Source of the DNA: Spisula solida
Lineage: Eukaryota > Mollusca > Bivalvia > Venerida > Mactridae
Length of the DNA stretch: 64,000 nucleotides
Assembly: GCA_947247005.1 (NCBI GenBank)
Contig: OX365955.1
Span: forward strand, 72,001 to 136,000
Direction: 5' to 3'
The translations under genes and the position numbers were made by a program. The notes under the pieces are model-generated. The model searched no databases. It was given only the letters and a program-made list of their open reading frames with translations, and was not told the origin of the DNA. Shown here in pieces: positions 23,231-35,100 of this stretch (positions are counted from its first letter, which is position 1; each line of letters begins with the position of its first letter).

Positions 23231-23301
23231 CTGTCTTTCTTTTCTTTCTGCAGCTCTGCTATTTTCTTTTCCAAATCTGCCAGTTCAATTCCTATAGTTG
23301 G
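23231..23301 (-). CDS. PRC1: PRC1-like exon, short coiled-coil segment
   Basis: This 71-bp exon has acceptor CATTTCAG and donor GACAG|GTTTAT. It starts in phase 0 and ends two bases into an Arg codon completed by exon 21404-21554. It encodes 23 residues, PTIGIELADLEKKIAELQKE then KKD. PRC1 homologues have a TTILQLEKDLRTQ-x-KKER segment here. The exact phase match at both ends supports it despite its size. The upstream intron to 50026 is about 26.7 kb. Confidence 0.82.
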
Positions 23302-24029
23302 CTGAAATGAGAACAAAGCCTATTAAGCAAATTGAGACACTGTATGCAGTTCCCTCACACTACATAACTTTATACTAAGGTGTCTGATGACAATTTAAAA
23401 AGGCCCATTACCCTTGCATAAAGTAGGGCTGTGTTATGAATCTTGTTCAAAATGTTGAAGTATTGATGGTGAAAAAAGGGGCAATAACTCTTGCAAAATG
23501 CTGATCAGAGTTAAGAGTCATGCTTGACATAGCCAGGTATTGATGGTAATATAAGTGTTGAATGTTCTAAGTCCAAAAAGGGCAATAACTATTGCCAAAT
23601 GCAGATCAAAGTTATGTGTCATGCTTGACATGGTCAGGTATTGATGGTGAAAAAAGTTTCAAAGCAATAACGCAGCTAGTTTAGGAGACAAGTGGACCTC
23701 AACACAAAACTTAACCAACGAATTTTCAGAGTCAAAAAAGGGGCAATAACTCACGCAAAATACAGATCAGAGTTATAGTTCTTGCTTGAAATGGTCAGGT
23801 ATTGATGGTGAACAAGTGTTGAAAGTTTCAAAGCAATAGCTCACATAGTGTATGAGAAAAGTAAACCTTAACACAAAACTTAACCAAGGAATTTTATTTT
23901 CGAATTTCGCAAAGGGGCTGTAATTCTTACAAAATGCAGATCAGAGTTATGGGTCTTGTTTTACATGCTCAGGTATTGATGGTGAACACGTGTTGCAAGT
24001 TTCAAAGCAATAGCTTTGATAGTTTATGA

Positions 24030-25290
24030 AACTAGGGGGCCCAACGGGCCCTAGGACGCTCACCTGTCGTAGTTGTGCATGCAAGCCCTGTGATTTGACC
24101 TAGTGACCTAGGTTTTGTCCCCGGATGACCCAATATTGAGCTAGGCCTAGATTTCGTTGAGATGATCAAAGTGACCCAGTTTCATAAAGATGAGCGAATA
24201 ATTGTGACCTCTGGTGACTACACAAGGTAATTCTATTATTTGACCTTGTGACCTTGTTTTTGACCCCAGATAACCCAATATCATACTTGACCTAGATTTT
24301 GTTGAGATAATTATTGTGACTAAGTTTCATAAACATACGTTCAAAATATGACCTCTAGTGACTACACAAGAGTTATCTATGATTTGACATTGTGACCTAG
24401 TTTTGACCCAGATGACCAAATATCAAACTTGACCTAGGTTTTGTTGAGGTAATCAGGGTTCGCACGGTCAGGGAAAAGTCAGGGAAAACATAGTTTTTTC
24501 AAGGTCAGGAAAAAGTCTCACTAAGTGTCATTTCCTATGAAGAAAATACTTAAGACGGAAAAAAATTCTTGCTCGCTGTGCACGCTCAGAATATTTCTAA
24601 GTTGTATTAAATAAATGTTAATAAACAGCCTTATATACTGCTAACCTAAACTCTTTTGTTTCATATAGAGCAAATATAGCCTCCTTTTCTCTATTTTATT
24701 GCCATATTTTGCTGTAACAAAAAGATACCGATGTCGCCTGATCGCTCTAAAAAGTCAGGGAAAACTGCTCTGTGGTCAGGGAAAAATCAGGGAAAAGTCA
24801 GGGAAAAGTCAGGGAATTTTTGTCTTAGAAAATTTGTGGGAACCCTGGTAATCATTGTGACCAAGTTTCATAAAGATTAGGTCAACAGTGTGACCTCTGG
24901 TGACTACACAAGGGTTTTTATGATTTGACCTTGTGACCTAGTTTTTGACCCCAGATGACCCAATATTGAAATTCGCCTAGAATTTGTGAAGGTGATCATT
25001 GTGACCAAGTTTCATAAAGAAAAGTTAAAATTCTGACCCCTGGTGACTACACAAGATTTTTCTATGATTTGACATTGTGACCTTGTTTTTGATCCCGGAT
25101 GACCGAATATCGAAGTTGATCTAGATTTTGTTAAGATGATCATTGTGACCAAGTTTCATAAAGATTAGGTCAAAATTGTGACCTCTAGTGTCTACATAAG
25201 CAAATTGTTGACGGACGGATGATGGACAGACGACGGATGAAGAGGGGTCACAAAAGCTCACGCTGTCACTTTGTGACAGGGGAGCTAAAA
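24030..25290 (-). mobile_element. Helitron-like element, family A copy 3
   Basis: On the minus strand: TTTTAGCTCCCCTGTC, the hairpin with GTGACAG, about six AGGTCA-rich units, then GACAGGTGAGCG, a hairpin of GGGCCC arms and CCCTAGTTT. It is inserted into family B copy 2 without a visible target duplication, and carries a 394-bp MITE at 24454-24847. Confidence 0.8.
24454..24847. mobile_element. 394-bp MITE, CAGGGTTCGCAC ends, GTAAT target duplication
   Basis: The ends CAGGGTTCGCAC and GTGGGAACCCTG are inverted with one mismatch. GTAAT flanks it at 24449-24453 and 24848-24852. Excising it restores the family A unit. Subterminal GTCAGGGAAAA repeats occur near both ends. Confidence 0.88.
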
Positions 25291-25386
25291 TGTTTAACTT
25301 AACTCAAAACTTAACCATGTAACACCAACGCCAATCAAGTGATGACAATAACTCATCTTTTTTTCAAAAATCTGATGAGTTAAAAA

Positions 25387-25709
25387 CATTTTATTTTTCG
25401 ATTTTTCACTCAACAACATGTTGATTTTTAACAAGAAGAACAGTTTGAATTTTCTGGTCAAAATTGCATTCTAATCCAAAAAGTAAGTCCATATAAACTT
25501 AAATTGTGCTTTATTCTAATCATTGGTTTCTTTATTTCTGTCTCCACGATAAGTACATACATTTAAAGATGAAATTGGTTAGGAAAGAGGATACATAGCT
25601 GCATTAACAACCTGATTAACACCAGATAAAAATTAGCTTTTGCTGATGTCATCATTTGTTTGGGTGGTGATTACAGGAATGGTCTCCGTCGGTAAGTCCG
25701 TATGCACCG
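25387..25709. other. intron with short dispersed repeat fragment
   Basis: 25490-25640 resembles 16160-16320 (TTTATTTCTGTC, GATAAGTACATACA, GATACATAGCTGCAT). Nothing coding. Confidence 0.5.
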
Positions 25710-25846
25710 ACTACTATTTGTGGGGTGTGGAACAATAGGCTATATTTAGATTATATTCATTCCGTTGCTTACAGGGTGCAAAATGTTGCTTATGGGGTTT
25801 TACAAACATAAGGATGAACAAAAAAGAAAACCCCACAACGTCAAGT
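25710..25846. mobile_element. MITE, second copy of the ACTTGACGTTGTGGG family
   Basis: It shares GGAACAATAGGCT, CATTCCGTTGCTTAC, GGGTGCAAAATGTTGCTTAT and CCCCACAACGTCAAGT with 4249-4382. It lies at the start of another repeat element, next to a GTGCGT-rich stretch. Confidence 0.8.
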
Positions 25847-25859
25847 CAGTGAGTGTGTG

Positions 25860-26270
25860 TGCCTGCGTGCGTGCGTGCGTCCATTCATAACAAAATTATG
25901 TCTGCTCTCTAACTTCTTAATGCCTTGGCCGAATTGCATGAAACTCATAACAAATATGTAACTAATTAAGGCGACGTGCAGAACCCATATCCCAACCATG
26001 CTGGTTCAAGGTCATGATCACAATTCAAGGTCAAAGGTTTAAATCTTACATTTTGTGTCCACTCCATAACTTTTTTACGCCTGGGCAGAAGAGCGTGGAA
26101 CTGATACATAATGTGCAAATAATAAAGATGATATACAGAACCCACATTCCAACCATGCAGGTACAAGGGCAAATTCACAGTTCAAAGGTTTGAGCCTTAC
26201 ATTTCCCATCCGCTCCTTAATTTTTTAACTTCTGGGTAAATTGCATGAACTCATAGCAAAGGTGTAACCT
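25860..26270. repeat. tandem repeat element with about 150-bp units
   Basis: Three diverged units share CATAACTTTTT/CTTAATTTTTT, TTGCATGAAACTC and CCAACCATGC. The GTGCGTGCGTGCGTCC leader is at 25862. A short minus-strand open frame here is a by-product. Confidence 0.7.
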
Positions 26271-28299
26271 AATGGACAATTTCACTGTTCATTAATGCGG
26301 CGGGGGATTTATTATAGCCGTCTTTTGGACTGCCTTGTTCTGTTTATGAAATTTGTTGTCAGATTGTAATAAAATCAATTGACCTTTCTGCAGACGCATC
26401 GTAGTAGCTACGCCCCCCATAGTTACGGGTATTCATTGTAACTATGCATGTCAAGCTTTCAAGGGCGTCTGATACGCAGATGTCGTGTGATGCTCTTGAT
26501 ACAATTCCGTTAAATATTTCGCTTTTAGTCAACTTGCAAATCGACGGGTTTTAATAGAAGAATTTTACGTAAACATTTACTAAATCAGAGCCAAACAGTC
26601 TCCAAATAAGCAGACACGTACACGCGTAATTTCGCTGCTCAATCAGAATGTTTCTTTTTATTTAAATCATGAAAGAAACACCCGTATTGTAACAAATAAT
26701 TTATTAAATGGGTTAATACATATAAGCCGTTCTCCAGGAAAACCTAGCTTAGTGACAAACATATTATGAAAATCATGATAATTTTCCAAAGAAAGTCAAG
26801 ACTTTTTTTAACAGTTTCTGAAAAGGTTCACTAATGGCTTAATTTGGCCCTGTGATTTTTGAAAATATAAAAATGCATGTTCCTATACATATGTCCTATT
26901 TTTACTTGGGGAACCCCAGTATTTCTATTACATACAATCCTGAAATCACTGCGATTTTAACGATGTAATTTCTCCACAACCAATTCATCCGAGCAAGAAA
27001 GAAGTGCCTGCAAATCTCAACCGATATCGTAATTTTCGACCATTTATGAGAACATTTGTTTTCAACAATCTAATAATCTTTTTTGATCGTATTGTGTGAA
27101 CTTTTTGAAAGCTTATTTGGATGAGAAAATGAATTTCTGCGAATAAATTCCTACGCCCTGTAAAATGACTAATAATTTGGGAGGGGCAATAAAAATGTCA
27201 CTGTTAAAAGTAACCCGTTGAGCAGACGAACTTTTCACAATTCGTGGTTTTAACATTCATATTGTACAGTTTAGCTAGAAACTCCTAATCTATCATGTGC
27301 TTGTTATTTACTATTTACAATATTTTGCATTTGTTGATAGTATTTATCCACGTTTCGTCCTTTAACTTACCAGAGATCTTCAGCTAAATAGTTTGGATCT
27401 ACCGTTAGAACAACCCTTTTCCCAACGCTGTTATATAAATTTTCCCGCCGAACGTCGAGACCATATGAGTTATTTATGTTTCGTCCCCATCTTATTCGTT
27501 CGCGCTATTCGTACCATATCCAGTTCGTACCTAGGTATAATTATGGAATAAGTTTTTAGTTTCTAGTTTTTTTTCTATTTTCTTGCGCCCGTATTAATAT
27601 TATTGACGTTTGGTCCATTGAATTGCTATAGATCGTCAGCTAACTTGGATAGTTTGCGTCTGTCGTTAGGCCAATCCTTGTCCGTGCGCTGCTGTGTATA
27701 CAATTTCCGTCGAAAATCCAGACCATATCGTTTTTTGTGTTTCGAGCCCTATCTTATTCGTTCTCGCGAATCGTATCCTATCCGGATGGTTTATAATTTA
27801 CATACAAAATGTAATAATGCAGCTGAAGAGTTGTGGAATTAAGCCTTTGTGTAGGTTTTAGACGCTAGCTTATATTTGTTTGCGCTCATTGATGCCCTAT
27901 CCCATTTCTTGCATTCTTTTGGTTTACTACCATCAAAATAATTGGCACGAAAACGTTTAATCAAATGTTTTCTATTCTAATTATTACGCGAGTCTGGCCT
28001 GCAAAAATATATTTCAGGACTGGTACGTCTTGATGACCGCATGTACATTCGATGTTTGATAATTCATTTAACGAGCATCTTATGAAGCTATGTCAGTGAA
28101 AAACGAAAAACACGATGAAACACGTTGGAATCGAACACACATTGTGACATATTACTTAGAACTACAGCAGGTGTATTGCATTCATGAGTTCTAGTATTGT
28201 GATGGGTCCGTTGAGGTGTGATTTGAATGATTCAGCTGCTATCGCGTCTCAGAAATCTTGTCACAATATTAACATTTGTTTTCAAATTCAGTACCATTA
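26271..28299. other. intron with one diverged duplication
   Basis: 27345-27545 and 27600-27785 are related (CAGCTAA..TAGTTTG, CAGACCATAT, ATCTTATTCGTTC), a decayed direct duplication with a step of about 255 bp. A 79-codon frame (27603-27842) lies in the second copy and has no known domain. A tRNA B-box-like TTCGATTCC occurs on the minus strand near 28113. Otherwise nothing. Confidence 0.5.
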
Positions 28300-28304
28300 A
28301 ATGT

Positions 28305-28757
28305 CACGGTGGGAAAACCACGTGACCAAAAGTGGTGCAGTGCACGATTTTCGACCGAAAACAGCGTCGATTCAGGTAGGTTTTTTCACTCTAACTTCTT
28401 TAATACACCATTGTTTTTAGTCAGATAGCGCGCATAAACCCCGCGATTGAAAGCGGTTTCATTGGCTTTATGGATCTTGATGCCATTCTACTCCGTTTTT
28501 AAGTAATCCTTGCCCAACCGATTCCAAATTTGTGAAATGTTTAGATAACGTACACGTCAGTTCGCAAGATATGCATCTAGCACAGCTTCTATGGCAAATA
28601 GTCTGTCAAATGATGGATTAAATTGAAGCTAGTTAATATTCTAAGCAGTGTGTGAAATTTAAAATATGTCTCTTAAGAAACTTTGGAAATATCATCATAC
28701 GAAGGGTTTGGTAACGTACACTTTGCCATATTTCTAAAGGTAACGTACACGTAAAAT
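28305..28757 (+). repeat. left terminal inverted repeat of the 7.8-kb element
   Basis: It runs from CACGGTGGGAAAACCACGTG to a GGTAACGTACACG word. This arm has two AACGTACAC words near its inner end. The right arm has an extra copy, so the inner ends carry a small variable minisatellite. Confidence 0.85.
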
Positions 28758-29430
28758 GTTTTATTTCTAACAATCGAACTGAATACTACCATTTAACTTG
28801 TCGATTAATAAATAGTTTATAGGTAAGCCCGACTGAATACAAACAAACAATCTATATCAACATAAACATGTTGTTTATTCACAAATACATAGTTTTTGAA
28901 GTCATATATTTGCAATAACAACAAATAGGCCTACTCCGAGTAGTACTCGTGGATTTTGTCCGCGCTATTGCTCTACCTCTCTCCGAGCTATAGTCCGCCG
29001 GAACGTTTGTTACAATTAGTCCAGTGGATGGACAGATAGAAAACAAGATCATGAACAATGTGACATGGAAATTGTAAAACGCTTAACCGAAAAAGACACA
29101 GATGTATCCCTCATATGCTTTATATCAAAGCCATTGGTATTGTTAAACAGTTGTTAGAGATCTTATTCTTGTGTTTACATTATATATGTAACTGATGTGG
29201 TTGGTGGCTGTTCATTAATGTTTTAAACAAGATAATATGTTGGTCAACAAGTTGCCATTCTTCATCTCAGACTATCAGCGTAGGACAATACTATTTGAAT
29301 CTATCTACATCGAAAGCATCCTATAGAATGACAGAGCCAAATTTATTAATTGGCTTTTGTAAAACCGATAAAGCAGTTGTTCTGTGTTATCACATAAATA
29401 CGCTCAGTGAGTTTAATAAACCCATTACAT
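28758..29430. other. interior of the 7.8-kb element, nothing recognised
   Basis: AT-rich, with no open frame of note and no known domain. Confidence 0.5.
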
Positions 29431-29562
29431 AATCAAAGCACTGAGAGTACAGGTGGGAGGCGATCTGGTTGCTACTCAAGCTTAAACCGACTTTACACGT
29501 TTAATGTTCGTTTTCTTACTGCCGATCTTGTCTTGAATGTCAAAATAGGCATAGGTGACTAT

Positions 29563-32461
29563 CAGGGACAGTACAATAGATGGACGAGTGTCTCGATGAC
29601 GTTATATAGCGTTATCTATATCTAACCTGTCGGCCGATAAGCGGAGTGTATAACGGCCGCTTATACGGTCTGGTAGTATTTTCTTTCTGTACGGTCCAAA
29701 ATAAATCCGGGATTGACGATTGCGGTAGGTAAAACGGTCAATTATACGGTCCGATTTAAATCCGTCATATAATTTTATTCCAATAAAGGATTCTGTCTCT
29801 CAAATAAATCTTAAAAATTTGACTTAAGTTAAAAATTTGTACAGCTCATATGTCCCGCGATTTAAAGAATAATCCTTTTTTCTTTAAGTTCTTATAGTAG
29901 CTGTTTACATAATGCTTCAAAACTATGTAAAATAGTGGTCGTCTTGATTTTCTTGCTTAGCTGATACGCTTAAGAAAATTTTAAGATTTTAATAAATTTA
30001 AATAAGTTTTCACTTAAGATGCTTTGTGAATACCAGCCCTGCGTTAAATTCCAGAAACAGGTTTCAAATTTACAGCGATCTATATATATGATCTCTATTT
30101 CGTCCTAGAATAAAACGCTTTAATTAAATATATATAATATTATTGTCTATATTTGTGTTTTATGGTTGTACATTCCAACATTTTATCCGTGATTGTCGGG
30201 AATCGGTATAATGAAACAAAGTTACGATATATATAATATATACTTAACAGATTCCATTCAATTAAATATTCTAGGTGCTAGGTCTGATAAATTCCCTTAA
30301 TATGTGTGTAGCAGATGCAATGGTTTAATTACTGTCACAAATGTAGATTACACTACGGGAGGGCGGTATTGAACTCGTGATTGGTGCATTATCTAGTCAG
30401 TAATCTCATATTGTCTCAGTCTCAGCGGGAGTTTCCGGTAATACTGTTAATTAGTAAAACATAGACAGCCACTGTAGATGGATTAAGACTGCTTTATAAT
30501 TTTCATAAATAGTGTTTATCATACACGGTTCTATAATAGTATAAATGCAACCACACTTGCTAAACATTATAACATAAAAATGTACTATAAACACGGAGAA
30601 TTGGCGTATTTTTAATTGAAATATTTCAAAATTGTATAAATAAATGTGCATAAAAGTATGCCTATTCCGAGCAGGGATTTATTATGTGATATTATAAATA
30701 AGACATAATTTGCTTTCAATCATTGGACATCATGGAGCTGGACATTTGCTATAACTAACGTGAAGGAATGAAAAAGTGTACTGAAAGCACACAGAGTTGG
30801 CATATTTTGAAGTGAAATAATTCAAATGTAAAAATTGGGGCATACAATTATGACTTTCTCGAGCAGGGATGTATAGTGTAATGGCAAAAATAAGTTTTAG
30901 ATAATCTATCTTTATACATTTCGAGATCCTTAAGCTTCAAAATAACTATATAAATAATAAAGTTTTTACTGAAAACATGACGAATAGCTAGGCGTATTCT
31001 GAATTCAAATAGTTCCAAAATTATTTAAAATTTGTACATAAAATTATGCCTATCGCGATTAGGAATTATTATGTAATGGTAAAAACAAGTTTTAGATAAT
31101 TTGTTACTATACATTTTGAGATCATTAACTTGCAAAATGGCCAGTATCGTGGACAGCGAGAGCGATTAGCGTGTTGATCACACCTATTTCAATAAATGGT
31201 AGTTAATTATAATTTAATAGTGTAGACTGTGTGGTAATGTTTTTATTTATTTGAATGCAAGTTCCTGAGGTGTAACAAAAACAATGATTTAATTACTGTC
31301 ACAGACAACATTATGTAGATTACACAACGGGAGGGGTGGTATAATTGTATCAAACTTATGATAGGTACATTATCTAGACAGTAATCACATATTGTCTCAA
31401 GAAGTCTCAGCGGGGAGTTTCCGGTTGTATACTGTAATTACGTAAAACATAGACAGCAACTGTATATAAATTAATCCTACTTTATAAATTTCAAAAGTAT
31501 TGTTTATCTATAATAATTTATGGCGGACATAGAGCAACCAAATTTGCTAAACATTAACATAAAAAATGTACTTTAAACACGGAAAACTCGCATATTTTGA
31601 ATTCAAATAGTTCAAGAATGTGGTGATAATTGTGCATAAAACTAAGCCTATCACGAGCAGGGATGTATCATTTAATGGCAAAACTAAGTTTTAGATAATC
31701 TACCTTCCTACATTTCGAGATCCTTAAGTTTTAAAAGTATTATAATTGTTGAGAAATAATCAACTGGTTGCTGAAAACATGGCGAATCGGTGTATTTTGA
31801 ATTCAAATAATTCAAGAATGCGTTGATAATTGTGCATAAAACTAAGCCTATCACGAGCAGGGATGTATTATTTAATGGCAAACATAAGTTTTAGATAATC
31901 TACCTTAATAGATTTCGAGATCCTTAAGTTTCAAAAGTACTATAATAATAATTGTTGAGAAATAATAAACTGGTTGCTGAAAACATGGCGATTCGGCGTA
32001 TTTTGAATTCAAATAATTAAAAAATGAGTTGATAATTGTGCATAAAACTGAGCCTATCACGAGCAGGGATGTATTATTTAATGGTAAACACAAGTTTAAG
32101 ATAATTCACTACAATACATTGTGAGATCCCTAACTTGCAAAATGGCTAGTATCGTGGACAATGAGACAAAAGAGCGATTAGCGTGTTGATCACACCTATT
32201 TCAATGAATGGTATATGATTTAAATATGCTAATTTCGTCTTTTCATCGAACAAAAATTCAATTCATAAGTTTAAACTTTCATTACAGTGCAATTACAATG
32301 TTTGATACCGTTAATTAACGACAGATTTATGCATTTTTGTGTCTACGCTTTCGCGGGATTTTTCAAGATATCGAGCAATTTTTATCGGAGCGCGGTGATT
32401 GGCCGACAGGTTAGTCACGCTTAAAACCCGTGTTTCCGTTCCCTCTGTATTTATTCTTCCC
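29563..32461. mobile_element. 2.9-kb non-coding element with 10-bp target duplication
   Basis: AGGTGACTAT flanks it exactly (29553-29562 and 32462-32471), and family F copy 1 shows the empty site. The outer tips are only weakly inverted (CAGGGA and TTCCC). A perfect 14-bp inverted pair, CTAACCTGTCGGCC, lies about 60 bp in (29622-29635) and about 47 bp in (32401-32414). The interior is tandem repeats, with no transposase. A 9-11-bp duplication would fit a Mutator-like group, which is tentative. Confidence 0.75.
30290..32215. repeat. higher-order tandem repeat
   Basis: Two large units (about 30300-31203 and 31265-32214) share CACTACGGGAGG/CACAACGGGAGG starts, GTCTCAGCGGGAGTTTCCGG and the end GAGCGATTAGCGTGTTGATC. 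Within each are subunits of about 190-200 bp containing GAGCAGGGATGTATTATTTA (near 30668, 30859, 31653, 31853 and 32060). Confidence 0.8.
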
Positions 32462-33059
32462 AGGTGACTATATAGGCATGTTGGGTATCTAAATAATTGC
32501 TAAAAGGTGCATATTAATTTATATGTAATACGTGTATTGAATGCGTATATCAAAAGTGGCTTTAAAATAATACTACGCGCCTATTTATCAGATTCTACAG
32601 TACCGTCTTGTAATCACTTCCCTCACAGCGGGAGACAGTCTATAGAAAGCGGCTAGCTAGAACAGCGACACCATATGATTGCATAACAGGACTTTGCAGA
32701 CCGTATACGATTCATTGATAAAACCATCACTTGACCGTAGTCTGAAGTTTCTAAAAATAGCTTTACAGCCGGGACATTTGATGAACACATCATTTTCGTA
32801 CTATGGAACAAGTTCGGTATCAGCCGGTGTAGTGATTTTTTTGGCCAAAATATCGATTTAACGAACAGTTTCACAATAATTTTTGATCTTAGAATAAGCA
32901 AATGTTGCTTAAATCAGTTAAAAAATTTGAAGAAACATATGTAGCAGTATCGGGAATGTTGACAGTTTCTGGAACTACTTGAATGCGGATTCACATAGCA
33001 GCCTAAAGGCGGTTAATTTTGTATTAAGAAATGGGCAATGGTAGTAATGAGAGGCTTAA

Positions 33060-33946
33060 GGATGTTGGATCGGTTTAATGCGCATGCGTCATTTGTCATA
33101 GTACGTTATGTGCCTTATAAATGTAAAAATGTGTCTAAATAATCTAAAATAAATCAAATTGAACAGTATTATGCAATAAAATTAGAAAATACTAATCGAA
33201 ATGACGATTTCCATTCCGAGAAAAATATTACATTACAAAATAGGTGGGTGGGGTAAAAAAATAAAAATATTGCTATTTATGCCAAACGACTTTTTTGGGA
33301 GTTAGGTTCGTTTGGTAATGTTTGTTTATTGTGTGTTGATGTGTTTTCGCGATATTTACATGTTCAATAGATTTTATTTTAAGCGTTTTCATTGATTTTC
33401 TCAGCATTTTAGCCACATTTAACCAAAATAAAAACAAAAATTGCGAAAAAGATACCTCGGTGACATATAGTTTTTATTGCATAATTTTGAAGATCTATGT
33501 CACTAGACTTATTCAACAAAATATTTAAAAAAAGTTTAAGGTGGGAAAAAAAGTTATTAGGATTTTACCTGGGTGCTATTTTGCTGCATTAAATATGAAG
33601 TGGGTGGGGTAAAATAGCAATATATATTAGACCAAAATTAAATATACCCTTTTTGGTATCCTGATCATGTATAACAATGTGTACCCGAACTATATTGAAA
33701 TATATTTTATTATTTAGATCACAGACATCAAATAAAAAAGTCAAATTTGAACACCAGCACCAATTTACCAATTTCCATGGAATTATAAAAATAATTCATA
33801 CACACTTCAACCAGGGCTGATTACCCGAAAAACGAGTTCCGTGACCTATTGTTTTTTCATCATATTTTGTGTCAGTATAGATTTCTACACTTATTGGCAA
33901 AATTTGAGCAAATTCTGAAGGTGGGATCCTAATCGCTTCAACATCC
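33060..33946. mobile_element. 887-bp MITE with TTAA target duplication (piggyBac-like)
   Basis: The tips GGATGTTGGATCGGTT and (inverted) GGATGTTGAAGCGATT match at 12 of 16 positions. TTAA is present on both sides (33056-33059 and 33947-33950), while family F copy 1 has a single TTAA at the same place. TTAA targeting is typical of piggyBac and some Kolobok elements. No protein is encoded. Confidence 0.85.
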
Positions 33947-34001
33947 TTAATCGCCTCCCAAAAACCGTAACACACACGAGAAATAAATATGCAAATGAGG
34001 C

Positions 34002-34351
34002 CTAAATTAAAAAACAGTAAAAATATGGTGTGAGAGTTAAGAAGTTTATTGTCGCCAGCCTCTCCCTAAAAATTGGGAAGCTTGGACTGGACTGAATGTA
34101 GGCTGGAAGAGAGTTCCAGTATCTAATTGTTCGTGGAAAAAAAGAGTTCAGATGATATTGTGTTCGTGAGTGAGGTATTAGGTAGTTGTAGTGTCTGGTT
34201 GGAATGAGGTGGTTGTGGTCTACATAAACAAGTTGATTTTGAATTTTGTATAAAAAGATAAATGATTGCGAGATTCTTTTGTATTGTAATGTATGCCATT
34301 TGAGGTTTGCTATCATGGTGGAGACGCTGCTGGTGTAGCAGTAATGTACTT
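34002..34351 (-). pseudogene. 3' end of a non-LTR retrotransposon ORF2
   Basis: The minus-strand frame contains TSSVSTMIANLKWHTLQYKR (upstream of and including the first ATG), SFIFLYKIQNQLV and SFFPRTIRYWNSLP. The last is the common C-terminal signature of Jockey/RTE/CR1-type ORF2 proteins. A stop lies just upstream, and the reverse transcriptase itself is absent. This is a 5'-truncated insertion, as is usual for LINEs, now inside the 7.8-kb element. Confidence 0.85.
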
Positions 34352-34948
34352 ACGGGACCTCTGACAACTACACACACACACGACATCAGATGTTGATTTC
34401 ATTGTATAAATACGTTAATTTTCAGTATTAAAGACGATTTTCCTTGCTCACCAAGTACTTGCATCGTTAATCAGTTATTTAACTGAAATCTGCTATCTGC
34501 GGTCCTAGATTTGTTTATTTATTTTGTAACGCGTAATTTTACATCTGCAGAATTTTAGATATCCTAAATATATTATTTTCAAATGCAGAAAAATTAACAT
34601 AATTATTGGAGTATACATTGTTGCACTATTTTCTTAACCCATTCAAGGAATTCTCTTATGGGGTTTACTTGCTAAAGGGAAAATGTGTGCATTCTCGACA
34701 ATCTTTTACTGCTTATTTAGTTTGTATGATAAAAAGAATCTTACAATCGTGCCATTTCTTATTGAATTTATTAAACTCGACAGAGCCTCGCATTTTATCA
34801 TTTTATTCAACTCGTTTAATAAATTCAATATTGAAAGACACTCATGTAAGATTCTCTATATACTAAATGCTTGCTGTCCTATATGCCAGAGGGCATAACG
34901 GGCAGTAAGTGAGTACAATCAGTGCTAATATAGAGAGTAAATAGAGGA
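34352..34948. other. interior of the 7.8-kb element, nothing recognised
   Basis: Two overlapping plus-strand frames (34606-34898) have no recognised domain. AT-rich. Confidence 0.4.
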
Positions 34949-35100
34949 TATTTGTTTGTTTTGATTGAATATGGTTTATATCTCACTGTGTAGTGATAAA
35001 ATTCTATATTTTCAAGAGCGCGTAGCGCGAGTGAAAATATTAAAATTTTATCACTACAAGATGAGATATTAACCATATTCAACCAAAACAAACAAATATT
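34949..35100. repeat. 152-bp imperfect palindrome
   Basis: Arms of about 65 bp (outer word ATATTTGTTTGTTTTG, inner TAGTGATAAAATT and TATTTTCA) surround a core of GAGCGCGTAGCGCGAG, itself palindromic. It could form a cruciform. The core type resembles the palindrome at 60705-60803. Confidence 0.88.

Larger units (their letters stand above)
23382..25386 (-). mobile_element. Helitron-like element, family B copy 2, split by family A copy 3
   Basis: It has units with CAGGTATTGATGGTGAA and AAAGGGGCAATAACTC. The right end TCTGATGAGTTAAAAA matches the end of the family B copy at 50950. The hairpin end is missing. The array is cut at 24030-25290, and the flanks rejoin as family B sequence. Confidence 0.75.
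29431..33964. mobile_element. family F copy 2, interrupted by two later insertions
   Basis: It has the same ends as 6627-7367 (GGGAGGCGAT at 29455-29464, ATCGCCTCCC at 33950-33959) and the same outer segment AATCAAAGCACTGAGAGTAC. Removing the inserts 29563-32461 and 33060-33946 with one copy of each target duplication leaves about 734 bp, against 741 bp in copy 1. Confidence 0.85.

Noticed and set aside
28305..28340. A full recombination signal (heptamer, spacer, nonamer) at the 7.8-kb element tip
   Set aside because: Only the heptamer-like CACGGTG is convincing. No good nonamer stands at 12 or 23 bases from it.
32653..32901. 82-codon minus and 60-codon plus frames also present at 6969-7151
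   Set aside because: They are conserved between the two family F copies only because the element is. Both strands are equally open and neither shows a known protein.
34606..34898. Overlapping plus-strand frames inside the 7.8-kb element, considered as a transposase remnant
   Set aside because: No DDE-type or RAG-like motif. Composition is that of the AT-rich surroundings.
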